A DNA stretch of 64,000 bases, from contig JAHEWK010000006.1 of assembly GCA_020740775.1 (NCBI GenBank), forward strand, positions 3,162,001 through 3,226,000, written 5' to 3'. Below the pieces are notes generated by a model. It did no database searches. It saw nothing but the letters and a program-made list of their open reading frames with translations, and was not told the DNA's origin. The translations under genes were made by a program, and so were the position numbers. This DNA is from Ilyonectria destructans (taxonomy: Eukaryota > Ascomycota > Sordariomycetes > Hypocreales > Nectriaceae). Below, piece by piece: positions 1-14,511 of this stretch. Within the stretch, counting starts at the first letter, position 1; the number at the start of each line of letters is the position of its first letter.

Positions 1-892
1 GGCCACCCTGGCCAAACACAGCTTCATCTGGATCCCTTCGATACGCGCCCTACAGACACACCCATTCACCATCGTCGCCACCAATCCTGTTGAGTTTGTC
101 GTCGCCGCGCACGACGGTTTTACTCGTGCCCTCCACGACTCTGCGCTGCAGAACCCAGGAGTCTCGCTGAGAGCATCTGTTGAGGGGCCGTACGGCACCT
201 TTCCCAATCCAAGAGAGCACGACAAAATCATTCTCGTCGCTGGAGGCAGCGGGGCGAGTTTCACCGTTGGCGTCGCACTGAGTGTGCTCGAGCAGAGTAG
301 AAACAATGACAACAAGTCCATTGTGTTCATATGGATGATTAAGCATCAGTGTAAGTCTTGGCAGGTGCAGAACGATTGAGGTGATACTAAAAAAAGCGCA
401 GCATATCTCACATGGTTCTCTGAGCATCTTGAGATTCTGAAGAGCGACCCGCGCGTATCCATTCATGTCTACATCACGAGACCACCAGCGCCCGAAACCC
501 TCACCAAGGAACTCTCAACAGCATCCGAATCCTCCTCTCGAAGTACATCGACGACATCTGATCCCGAGAAGGCCCCTGTCTCAAGACTGGTTATTCCCCT
601 GCCTACACTGACTACAGACATGGAGAAGACAGGGCTCTCAACCCTTGTTGAGTCCCCAGTTTCGCCTCTCGATGTGGCGGAACCGAGTGACGACTTCTCC
701 ATTACCTACCGTCGGCCCGATGTCGCAGCTCTTATTAAAGCTGGAGTTGAAGGAGTTCCGTCAAACCAGCGCGTGTTGGTTATGGGCTGTGGACCGCAAA
801 CGTTGACCACGACAGTGCGAGATGCCACATCAGAGTGTATTCGAACAGAAGGACCGACAATCGAACTCCATTGCGAGCAGTTTGGATGGTAG
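1..892 (+). CDS. Ferric reductase transmembrane component, C-terminal part (5' end outside window)
   Basis: This is the cytosolic FAD/NADPH-binding half of a FRE-type metalloreductase, which passes electrons from NADPH through FAD and haem to reduce extracellular ferric (or cupric) ions. Reading frame 2 is open from the first base. Exons are 2-350 and 402-892, separated by a 51-nt GT-AG intron (351-401) with a ctaa branch site. Visible motifs are HPFT (FAD binding, near base 60), GPYG, the glycine-rich VAGGSGASF (NADPH binding) and the C-terminal VMGCGP that ends the NAD-binding domain. A Ser/Thr-rich, probably disordered insert lies between the two NAD-binding segments. The haem-binding transmembrane half must lie upstream of base 1. 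The gene converges on the rhodopsin-MFS gene. The family call is firm; the metal preference cannot be read. Confidence 0.88.
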
Positions 893-1236
893 ACTTTGAC
901 GATTGTCAGGGTCATCTAAAAGTTGTTATCCAAATCATACCTCTGATATTATGTACGCCAGCCACATCGTCGTAACGCCACGTTCTTCTGCAGTGAATCA
1001 CGTCTCATACTTGGGTGTTTTGAAATGGTTCGCCTTGTCGGCTTCTTGTGTGGTATTAACTATATCAGGTCATGTATGTCCGTGGAATTTTATGTACCGA
1101 TGTCTTCTCATATAGACATCTTGGGTATATTGTCCCCCAAAAACCATCCTCCGTCCCAAACCGAAGTGACGCCCTTTCGCTGTATATATCCGGGAGCGAA
1201 TAAAATAAATAAAAAGAAACCGAGGAGTCATAAACG
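893..1236. other. Convergent 3' intergenic spacer
   Basis: These 344 bases between two convergent genes presumably hold both 3' UTRs. The segment is AT-rich towards 1200 (aataaaataaataaaaag near 1199). I see no gene or repeat. Confidence 0.6.
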
Positions 1237-4151
1237 TTACATCCGTGGCGAGCCACCGGAATTATTCTCATTATGTTGGATTGAGGGCTGGGACGATCGA
1301 CGACGGGAGCCCAACAGTTTAACGCCGACCCCCCTTGACACTTTGTCAAAGAATCCTTGGGATTTCTCCTTGGGGGCGCTTTGGCGAAGTCGTCGCTGCG
1401 CAATAGCTGCCTCCATTGGGGACTGTTCAACATCTGCTGGGGCATCTCTAAGGACCGGACATGGATCCACCAAAATCTTGGCATCGGTAACAAACTCCAA
1501 GAAGATGGGATACCCCAGTGTCAGAGCGTGGAGAGCAATGACAACGGAGAAAGCGATCTTCACCGTTCCACCATTCGTGATGATGCCGTACATGACAAAG
1601 GGGAAGAATGCCGGGCCAGAGGCACCCATAGTGATGAAAGCAGCAGCACGCTTTGTCCGTCTGCCTTGACCTCGAAGGCCAATTGCAAAAATCAGCGGCC
1701 AGATAGGTCCTTCGAAGAAGAAGAACAGGACGATGGGCAGAACGAGTAGGTTGGGGTTTGGTGGTGTGAGCACAACTGGAAGAAGAGCCAGGAGAAAGCA
1801 CAAGGTGATGCAGGCGGTGAGGACAGTGCGAGGCTGTGGGAGACGGGAGCGGCCGACGGAGAAATAGGTAAATCCTGCTGCTAGAAATCGAGAAACGGCA
1901 AAGGCAGTGTGCGCGATGAGCAGGTAGTCGGGGATCGAGAGGGCGATGCCCGGCGGCTTATCCGGGTTAGACGCCTGACTGGTTCCACTGGCTGCGTCTT
2001 CGCCGGTATTCGCGTGGGAAGGGAGGATGGAGATCATCAAGCTGCGGAAGAAGATGCTGCTACACTCCTGCGCAGCGACATACGTGTACTGGCCCAGAAT
2101 GGCGAGGATCAGGCTCCAGGTGCGCAGCTGCAAACCGTTATTCTTCTTCTGGGGGTCGATTGGCAACCGCTTGGCCGACTCTTCAAGCTCACTATCGCTA
2201 ACCTCGGGGAGTGGCATGTAATAGAAGAAGAGAGCTAGGATGACGCAGAGCAGGGTGATGCCGAGGTACGTCCATTGGACGTTGATGAGCGTCATGCTGG
2301 TGGTAGTTTCCACGTCGGCGATGCCCTTGAAGAAAACCTTCTGCGCTAGGAGGCCGCTGAGCACACTACCCACTGCTTGCACGCCTTGGGCTAAGAGCAG
2401 TCGAGTCTCGCCATACTCTGCGGGTCCACAGAGGATCAAGAAGGCATTGGCACCGACCTCCAGGACAGAGAGGCCAAACCCGACGACGAAATTGCTGAGC
2501 ATGAAGCCTCCATAAGACTTCATGACGGCTGAAGGCCAGAAGATGACGGTTCCGACGCCGTAAAAACAGAGTCCCACGATAAAGGTGACTTTGAACCCGC
2601 CCACGGCGTCGTTGCCGCCTCGCTTGTGGCGCCTCGATCGGTTATGTTCGTCTCGTCGGAGGATCCATTCGCCTACCAACAAGGGACCAAAAAAGTACCC
2701 ACCGCCAAAATACACGCTCGTCATGCCGAGGGTTTCAGCCGTCGACATGTTGTTTACGGACGCAATGACGTTGTTGAGAGTGTTTAATAGACCGTATGAA
2801 ATACCCCATAGGAGGAAGAGGATCGAGACGATGGTACAGTACTTGAAAGACTCTCTTGCATTGCACTTCAACATACTCTTGGGCCTAGACATGTTGACGA
2901 ACCCAAAATAGATGCCATGCTCCTGGGATCCTGTAGAGGAGGTCAAGGTGGTATCGGCGTGGATAGGAGGACTTCCATGCTGGGAAGCTTCGTGTGGAGA
3001 TTCCATGAAGGGAGTCGTCAAGAACTCCATGGCACTCATCGGGGCGGTGGAGTCGTTGAGGGGTTGTTGCATACCGGGAAATGCGACGGGAGGTGGGGGT
3101 TGCATGCTGGCGCGGTTACCCGTGGATGGCGTATCCGAATCGTTGGGGCCTTTAGATGTGCTACTCCTGGTTCCATTGGCATCGTATAACATGGACGGGA
3201 GAAGCTTCAGGACGAGGGGCTTGAGAGTAGGAACACAAGCACAAGTCATGCCGACATTGACCTCGACAGCACTCCACATGAGGGACATGGAGGCATTCCA
3301 AGCAAAGTCGACCTGGCCGCCGAACCTGGATTGAGAACTACTGGAGCTACCAGTGGGCGTTTCGGCAATGGCTTGCTGAAGGTAGTAGATGCGAACGACA
3401 TCGACAATGGTAACGAAAATGCCGACGGTGAAGGTGAGGACGAGAATGGTTTTTTGTCGCGAAGGTAGGCGCATGCCGGTGAGAACAGGGATCGGCAGAG
3501 CGAGGATGGCCAGGTCGGTGACGATGTTGACAGGCGAGGAACAAATGAATTCGGTGAGGAGCGGGATGCATTTGGTGTTGTCGTCGTAGTTGGCGTCCCA
3601 GGCGCCTTGAGTGGGGCTGCACTGAAAGACGTTCATGAAGGTGAGGATGATGCCTGCAGTATTAACAATGCCAAGGGTAAGCCATGATGCAAAGCGGAGG
3701 ACCCTTTGGGTATTTTTGGCGAGGCGCAAGTAAAAGATGAGGACAGAGGTTTTGGTCGCCATCAGAGCAGGATTCTGTATATATTGGTTAGCAAGCGACG
3801 AACGGCACGCATGGCGCATTGGGGGGAAGGCCGCACGTAGAGGATGGAGAAGACGTATTCGCAGCGGCGGAGGGCCGGTCGCTGATGATCGGGGATGTTG
3901 ATGTCATGTCTACCGAGGCCGTTGCGGACGCCAAAGCAGATGGTGAAGGAGAGGAAGAATGCGAACAGCCATGCAAGCATCATGACGCGGTCGTCCCATG
4001 TGAGGTTGCGGACGATGAAGGTCCGGCAGAACATGCGAGCGGCGACGAAGACGGTGGCGAGGACCAGAGTGGCCGCGGTGACGGCGAAGACGGCGGGCCC
4101 GCGGTCAGGGAAGCCCCCATCGCCCAGTGAGGACGAAGCCGAGTCGGACAT
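1237..4151 (-). CDS. Fungal rhodopsin-like receptor domain fused to FucP-type MFS transporter
   Basis: Two exons, complement(1237..3774, 3837..4151), give 950 aa. The 62-nt intron is phase 0 and joins ...FSILY to NPALMATKTS, rebuilding the usual LYNPAL..KTS..FYLRL segment of the fungal rhodopsin-like (PTH11-related) integral membrane family. Residues about 15-300 hold that seven-helix domain, with WDD near the end of helix 2, a QC.P....WD motif, and a last helix near residues 265-285. A Ser/Pro-rich linker (about 300-415) ends in FGFVN..RPKSML. From about 417 onward a complete L-fucose/glucose-galactose-type MFS follows (LFLLWGISYGLLNTLN, GGYFFGPLLVG, GFGLSVLEVGANAF). The C-terminus is basic and Ser-rich. 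The ORF has no internal stop, so this is a fusion and not two genes. The start ATG at 4151 is the first in frame before the first helix. A receptor-plus-transporter (sugar sensing) role is inference; the ligand is unknown. Confidence 0.85.
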
Positions 4152-7100
4152 GTCGAGATCGGAGACATGGACTTGTCAGATGCTGGGGGGAAGCAAGAAG
4201 CTTGGGGAGGCGGATTGGCGGATGGCTACGCGTGCCATTTCCTCGGGGGGATCGTGAGGCTCGAGATTGACGACGACGAGCGTGGTATACTCGAGGTAAG
4301 AAGAAGGTTTTTGGCGAGACCTTGATGAGGTGGCAGCTGGTGTTGTGCGGAGGTCGAAGTGGAAGTTTGCGATGCTCGTGACTTGCCGCCAATACAGACG
4401 AGGACGAAAAGGTAGACGAAGATGCGAGCTGGAGCACACGACAAGACAATGTTTCGGGTCGGAGAAAAGAGATGCGGGAAAAAGCAAAACCGGAAGAAGC
4501 CAGGAGCCAGGGCTCGAGGATCTGGGGGTGGAAACTGTCGACAGTTTAGTTTCGTGGTGCCGTTGAAGAGGAGAAAGAGTCGGAAAGAGCCTCGACTGAG
4601 GACTCGGGCCGGCAGAAGGAACGACGAGACGTCGACAAGGCGGGACACGGAAAAGTGGATGGGAGAGTGAAAATGGGGTATTGGATGGGTATTCGCCGGG
4701 TGCAGGCTTGCAGGCTTGCACGCCAGCAAGCCACCGACATGCAGCGAGGAGACTAATGGCTAATGGCTCATGGCTCAGCTCGAGGTGGAGTAGTCGCACA
4801 ACGGCATGGCGTCAGAAAAGCAAGTACAGCACTAGCAATGGAGGCTTGGAGCGGCGAGAGAGGCTTGGAGCGGCGAGAGAGGCTTGGAGCGGCGAGAGAG
4901 AACTTCGGCGGCAAACCAGCGAAAACCGGGTCCCCATAAAACGGGCAACCAGGCGCGGGATTTGGTGGAGAAGCGAGTGGAGGAGAAGTGGAGGAGGAAA
5001 GTGGAGGAGTGGAGGAGTTTTGGTAATGACAATAAGGTTGGGCGGTTGATTTTTTGATGAGGCTTGGTTGATCAGGTGTGGTGAGATGGCCGCCGCCTTG
5101 CCAGCGAATCTTGAAGCCCAGGATCCCAAGCGTCGGTGAGCCGTATAAGCTGGGTGTTTGATACGCCCTCGCGTCGGGCGGTAAACGTGGCCACCAGACG
5201 GGTTCCTACAAACCCCGGACGATAATTAGACAGCATTCATTAACACAGCTGCAGTGTACTGGCGGTATGTCCATAGTGTTGGGTCCTGGCTCCTGGGATG
5301 CCGGCGCTGCAAAAACGGGACGGTACAATCGTCGGTCCTTTTGATCCTCAACTGGAGAACCCCTCCAGCGAACAATTGGGGAGTCGAGCTCTGGGAAAAT
5401 TTCAGTCTCTGGCAGGCTGGGATTGGACGGGCTCCGTCATTGACTGGGGAATCTGGCAACATGGGTCCTCGTCGTTACGTACATTACATACATTGTTACC
5501 CTCCAGTTAGTTCCCTCAGCGGCTACACACCACCACGGACCCGACGGCGGGTTATTCCCTGACTGACGGGTACGGGTACGCCTCACGACGTTACATTTTA
5601 CCCAGCCTAGGAGAACCACACAATGACGACGGAGAGGAGGGAATTAAAAAAAATTTAAACACAGGCAAACACAAGGGTGGAAATGCCTCGTCATCATGTT
5701 GTTGTATATTCGACACAGGTCGGTTGCAATTACTGCATCCCTCTCAATATGGACGAATGCCACATTGGGAATTTATGCTAGGAGACCCAACTGTTCGCCG
5801 GCTGGGCGGCAACCCGGCCGGCAATCCCCTACTTCATCAGTCCCTCGGTCGCTAAAAGTAGCTCCAATCCACCAAGCGCCGGCCATCATCAACACGTCAA
5901 TGACGTGCCCGTCGCACAACTCGCCCAACTCGCCGTCAACCCCCGGAACCCATCATCCGTGCCGCTCGTACAGTGCTATGTATGTATTACCATGTATGCA
6001 CAAATCTCACCGTCGTTGCAGTAAGCAGCCTGCAGCTCGGGCGGCGGCGCCGTTATTCACGCTTTTGGCTCATGCACGCTTGATTGATTGACAGCCTGTG
6101 TGCCCGTGCCCAGGCCCCGTGGCGGCGCCGGTGCGACATGGATCGTGTGACGACGTGGGGAAAAAGCAGGCCAAGAAGCGCTGTGCTACTGCGAGGAAAT
6201 CTCGGTGCCTGTTTACTCCGTAGGGCCAAGACTGATGATCCTGTCCATCAGAGTCACCGTGACTGATGAGCTCCATCGGGAAACGGTCGCTTTGCCAGTC
6301 ACAAGCGGCTCTTTTCTCGGGGCTCCCCCCGCTGTTGGTCAATCAATTGACCAGTTTCCCCTCTCGCTTCGGTGTTTCTCCCAGCGGGATGCCACACAGC
6401 TCGACGTCATACCCGCTCCCAAAGGACACTGATTCTAGACGAGGACCTCCATATTAGTTGGCATCCCGGCTTATCTCTCTGCCTCTACAACAGCCAAACT
6501 ACAGCCAAGACAACCAGTAGTTGCCGTGTGGCGTGCGCTCGGTCTGCAGCATTTGTCCATAATTGCCGACGCTGTAGATAGGGTCGACAGTTCTATCCAT
6601 TCATCCATCCCCCCATCCCTCCCTCTCGCTGTTCATTCATCAACCAATTCCACACCGTCGCTTTTGGCGGGAAGTCAAAACATGCCCCTCTCCGACTCTT
6701 CGCCTCCGCCTCTCCGCTGCTCCCCCTCCTCACACCGCAACTGCGGAAAAGAACCACCCAGCCGCCCGCAGCCAACTGGGCCGGCTACAGGTCGTGTCGC
6801 GTTAAAGCCTGCCAGCAGTCCTGGTGCGGTGGTGCTCGCCTGTTTCCCTCCGTCTCTCGATTGGTACCCGTATTTCCCCCGCCCACTAGAGGTGCTGTCA
6901 CTGCTGTGCTATTTGACAGCTGTGGTTCCCCCCTGGCCACTCGCTTCAAGCCGCCGCCATCACCACTGGGCTAGGCAAGCCATGTCTCTGATTGCGCATT
7001 TCGCTGCAGATTGATGCGCTGTACCTGCTTGTGACTCTGCCCATCCCTCCTCGCATTCGCTTTTACATCCAGTAGTCGATCTCCCCGTCTGCCACACAGA

Positions 7101-7540
7101 CATTCAGCCGAATGAAAGCGTTGTTTGATCCGTTCCCTCGGGTGTGTCCCGCCTCCCACATGTCGCCCCGCGCCAACCATTGGGCTACCCAAAGCCCAAG
7201 CCCGCTTGGCTTCAAGCCATTACCCCCTTACTACCGTAGTTGTAGCTAGCTCACGCTGCCATCATGACCAAGACACACTAGGTCTCGTGGCCAAGAGCTC
7301 TTCCCGCAAGGTCGATTCCACATAACACGTTGTAGCCCACAAAGCGCGGCCGTTCAGACAGAGAGAAATGGACCGTCTCTCCGGGCCCGGACCCGGCCAA
7401 ATCGGCCTGAGCATCCGGAACCTTCGGCCTTCGGTCTCCGCCCACGGCCGCCTATCTATCTGGATTACCAATCACGTTGCGACCGCGACATCAATTACCA
7501 CCACGTCAACACATCAACAAACATACCCAACTTAGCATTC
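4152..7540. other. Gene-free stretch: divergent promoter region between the rhodopsin-MFS and Vba-type MFS genes
   Basis: These 3.4 kb separate two divergent membrane-protein genes. Open frames here are short, compositionally biased and match no family I recognise. It contains a triple 19-bp repeat (4843-4899, listed separately) and pyrimidine-rich stretches near 6600-6660. No RNA gene was seen. It probably holds both promoters and long 5' UTRs. Confidence 0.5.
4843..4899. repeat. Three perfect tandem copies of a 19-bp unit
   Basis: The unit GGCTTGGAGCGGCGAGAGA starts at 4843, 4862 and 4881 and is identical in all three copies. It lies about 700 bp upstream of the rhodopsin-MFS start codon, within its likely promoter or 5' UTR. 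It could be a young minisatellite or a reiterated protein-binding site; nothing else in the window repeats it. Confidence 0.85.
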
Positions 7541-7865
7541 ATCTCAATCCCCAATCTACCATCTCAATCCCCAATCTACCATCTCAATCCCCAATCTACC
7601 ATCTCAATCCCCAATCTACCATCTCAATCCCCAATCTACCATCTCAATCCCCAATCTACCATCTCAATCCCCAATCTACCATCTCAATCCCCAATCTACC
7701 ATCTCATCTCAATCCCCAATCTACCATCTCAATCCCCAATCTACCATCTCAATCCCCAATCTACCATCTCAATCCCCAATCTACCATCTCAATCCCCAAT
7801 CTACCATCTCAATCCCCAATCTACCATCTCAATCCCCAATCTACCATCTCAATCCCCAATCTACC
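7541..7865 (+). repeat. 16-copy 20-bp tandem array, each unit with a CCAAT box
   Basis: The unit ATCTCAATCCCCAATCTACC is repeated 16 times without a mismatch. Copies 1-8 run 7541-7700. Five extra bases (atctc, 7701-7705) follow, then copies 9-16 run 7706-7865; a decayed partial copy follows to about 7880. The plus strand of the unit has no G at all. Every unit contains CCAAT, the core site of the HAP (HapB/C/E, NF-Y) complex. The array ends about 120 bp before the ATG of the MFS gene, so it is either proximal promoter or 5' UTR. The period of 20 is not a multiple of 3, and the open frame that crosses it has no other coding character. Confidence 0.95.
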
Positions 7866-7984
7866 ATCTCAATTTCAACCATGAAGTACTTCGTAGTCTG
7901 AATTGATCCGTCATTGCTAGTCTCCTTAACTCATTATCGTGCCATCCGCCAAAACCCGCCGTCTCTCTGCGATCCTCCGCCATC

Positions 7985-10020
7985 ATGGGCTCCGGCCCGA
8001 AACCTCCGGCCACAGGCCCCGATGCCGTCCCCACCGCCGTGGTTTCACCCGCAGCTGAAAGTCCTTTCCGTGACGATGTGACGGCTACGGAGGAGACGCC
8101 TCTGTTGCGGTCCGGGTCCAGCTCCAGCTCCGGGACACTCGGCGGTGAGGCTAACCTCGCGGAGGCTACCGACACCAACCACCATCGCAACGGCACCAAA
8201 GATGCGGCCTTCACTCACCGGGTCGGCCCGTCAAGAGCCATCTGCATCGCTCTGAGTCTGTGGCTGCTTATCTTCCTGCAAGGTACGCCCACCGCGCGCA
8301 TACCCGGCGCGCTCCTCCTCAGTTCCATAGTTTATGCACCTCGTATGTACGCTGACACTCCACCAAAATAGCCTCCAGCATGTCCGGCATGACCCTGATC
8401 CAGGGCGCCATTGCCGCGGAGCTGGAAACCTACGACTCCGCCGCCATGTGGTTTAGCAGCGCCTATCTCATCCCCATGTCATCTCTCGCCCCCGTCGCCG
8501 GCCGCCTCGCCACCATCTTCCCGCCGCGCAACCTCATCCTCCCAGTCGCTGCACTCCTCTCCGCTGGCAGCTTGCTATGTGCTTCTGCCGGCTCCTTTGG
8601 CTTCTTCGTCGCCGGGCGGGTTGTCGCTGGAGCAGGCGGCGCTGGCGTACTCACGTTGGCTATTATCCTCGGGCTTGAGCTGACGAGCGAGCGGACACGC
8701 GGTGTAGTTATGGGAGGTATCAACGCGGGTTTCACGTTGGGCGTGTCATTTGGTGCCATTGTTTACGGCGGGCTGATGCCGGTCATCGGATGGGTAAGTC
8801 TGGACCATTTCTGTGCAAGTGATCCTGGATAGTTGCTGACAAGGCAAAGCGGCCGCTGTTCTGGATCCAGGTCCCCGTCGCCTTGATTGCAGGCCTTGGC
8901 GTCTACCTGAGCCTTCCCAGTGCCATGGAATCGGGAACTGCAGACAGGGGCTCCTGGAAACAGAAGCTTATCCACATCGACTACCTTGGAGCATCCCTTC
9001 TTGTAAGTCCATCCCATGTTTGCTTTATGGTCAATACACAGTAATCCAACGTCATGAATCGTTTAGGCTCTTACCATTGTGCTCTTCCTCTATGGCCTCG
9101 TTGGCGATATCCAGCCCTTGCCCATATTCCTCTCCGTTGTCAGCCTCCTCCTCTTCCTCACTGTCGAGTATCGTGTCGCCGCTGAGCCCATCATCCCCAT
9201 CAAGGTGCTCTCATCCCGAGGCGTCCTTCTCTCATGCCTTGCCCAGCTCGGCCTCATGTCCGCCCGTTGGACAGTTCTGTTCTATGCCCCAGTCTTCATG
9301 CTCGCGGTTCGCGGCGCTGCACCCACGACCGCCGGGTCTATCCTCATTCCCACTAACCTGGGCTTCGGTCTCGGCGGCATCATCGTTGGCTGGCTGCATG
9401 TACGCCGCAGCGGTGCTTTCTGGCTCCCGTCGATCGTCTCTTTGATCTTCTTCGGTGTCAGCTTGTATGCCCTCTCGCTAGTTGCCACGCCCGACCTCCC
9501 GGTGGCGCTGTTCATCGTGGTCGTTCTCGTCAACGGACTTGCGACTGGTGCTGGGCTCAACTACACCCTCGCACACATCCTTCATCTCAGCCACAAGGAC
9601 ACGCGGTACATTACGACAAGCTTGCTAGGCACGTTCCGAGGCTTCGGAGGCAGCTTCGGCACAGCCATTGGCGGTGGCATCTTCTACCGGCTATTGCGCA
9701 GCAATCTGACATCCGGATTCCTCGAGCTCGATGGAGGACACCTTAGCAAAGGCCGACGAGACCTAATATCCAAACTCCTAGGGACGCCGGGGCTAGTCTT
9801 CGGCGGAGACCTGGACGACGCCGCGCGGCATATCGCTGTAGACGGATACGCCGGTGCGTCAAGGGGAGTTTGGCAAGCGGCCGCAGTTTGGGGCATTGTC
9901 GTGATTGTGATTCAGGCAGTGACAGGATGGACGGCGCCACAAGAGGAGGGGTGCGAGGAGATCGATGAAGAAGAGGCCAGAGCCCTCATTACTGAGAATG
10001 AGGGCGTGGGCGAGGCTTAG
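7985..10020 (+). CDS. MFS transporter, DHA2/Vba-Fnx type (vacuolar basic amino acid or drug transporter)
   Basis: Four exons (7985-8282, 8372-8793, 8850-9002, 9067-10020) give 608 aa. Introns are 89, 56 and 64 nt with good GT-AG ends. The N-terminal 85 residues are cytosolic, acidic and Ser-rich, with an ETPLL motif typical of vacuole-targeted members. Helices start at CIALSLWLLIFLQ. The DHA2 loop follows (YDSAAMWFSSAYLIPMSSLA), then the motif-C-like segment GRVVAGAGGAG and the GRxx..ERTRG element. The length and the large C-terminal half fit a 14-helix transporter like S. pombe Fnx1 or yeast Vba1-3. Substrate is inferred from family only; basic amino acid import into the vacuole or export of small molecules are the usual roles. 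The CCAAT repeat array directly upstream suggests unusual transcriptional control. Confidence 0.85.
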
Positions 10021-11461
10021 GCAAAACTTGGGTAACTGCCTAGATCTGATGACGGCTAGTTCTTCACTATCAACCCCGCTATGAGTACGGCGACTCCATC
10101 GCCATGTTCGTTTTTAGAACTAGAAACAGCGTAAAAATAAACTTATCAACAGGTTGTTTCAACTGACTCGCTCGCGCAAGCGAACGCGAAAGCGAAGAGC
10201 GCCAACTCCCAAAGCGGCGCCGAACGTGGCGTCCCAAGTTCCAACGCTCCGCCTCAAGCTGGTCCCAGCTCGAAGCCGTCGTCTCTAGTAGATCAGTAGA
10301 TCAGTCATGCGTAGTAGGTATTCCCCGAGGCCATCCGGACTATCGGTGAAAACCTCGTATCCATCTCCCCCACTTCACGAAGGACCGTCCAGTGTCTCGA
10401 AATGGCCCGCTCCTGCATCATGGCAAGTCAGAGAACTCATGTTGCCGGGGCGGGAACCGCACAGACAGGGAAACGAGTGTTTTGCGTAGGCGGCCCTCGA
10501 CGCGATTTTGAGCGGTCAATTGCTACTCCTGGTGTCGTCAAATGGCCGTTCCATGTCTCACAAAGCCGCAATATAAATTCCGCGACGTCGTTCCGCGACA
10601 TGACGGCGACGTGCATTCCCGATTGCCTCAAGCCGGGCCCCGCTCCGTGCTCCGTGCCAATCTCACTCCGTTCACTCCGCTCACCCCACCCTCCTCGAGG
10701 CGTCATGGACGGTAGCGGCCCGCAGTCCCGAAGACCCATGCGCGCCCTGTCCAGACTTCCCCCGGCTGGTTGGTTGCACCGGAGTCCTTGGCACGTTGCC
10801 GCGCGCTGCGGACTTCATCATGGAGGGCCCAGGAGGGGACACCCCGGACCCAAGCAAGCTGCAACCCCAGACCCTGAGAAGCCGTTGATCTGTGATGTGC
10901 CCAGGGTCTCGGTAGTCGGATTGCGTGGACAGTGCGCCTTCCGAGGTAGAGCAGTCCATGATTCATCCATCCCACCATCTCAATCCAGTAAGTCGTCTGT
11001 TCCATGTTCGGATTTCTTCAACCAGGGCCTCAATTCGCTACCAGATTGCTGCAAGTAGAGCTTATTAAACACAAAAACATTATCGCTATTTTGATGCTGA
11101 CCATAGCTCTCTTCGCTGTTGTTACATAGGCATATATGCTCCCGTCCCGGCTTCCTAAAAGAATCTCCCGACTGTAAGTCACAATGCAATTCCAAACTCC
11201 CAAATCTCTCCAGCAAAATTCTGCGTTTTTTCCCCTGTAAATGCTGTTACAAATATTGCGCCTGGATATGGAACGCAACCGACTCTGCCCAGAGCATGCG
11301 CGTCCTGTTAGCCTTTCGTGCATCGTTATTCACAAAGAACCTCCCCCCGTATGTTCCCATATCCCCCATCGGTGTTTCCGTTGTGAAACAATTGTGTCTT
11401 CCTAAAAAAAGCCTGTTTTGAAACGAGAATGTAAGAGAAGAGAATTTTTTAATGCAACCCC
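10021..11461. other. Convergent intergenic region, no gene seen
   Basis: These 1.44 kb between two convergent genes include their 3' UTRs. ORF fragments at 10402-11058 have no family character. No RNA gene or repeat was seen. The last 150 bases before 11461 are AT-rich and fit the 3' UTR of the minus-strand regulator. Confidence 0.5.

Positions 11462-14511
<3,050 letters not shown>

Noticed and set aside
7477..7884. 135-aa frame across the 20-bp array
   Set aside because: It is produced by the repeat itself (a repeated SQSPIYHLNPQSTISIPNLP peptide). The 20-bp unit has no stop in this frame, and nothing else supports coding.
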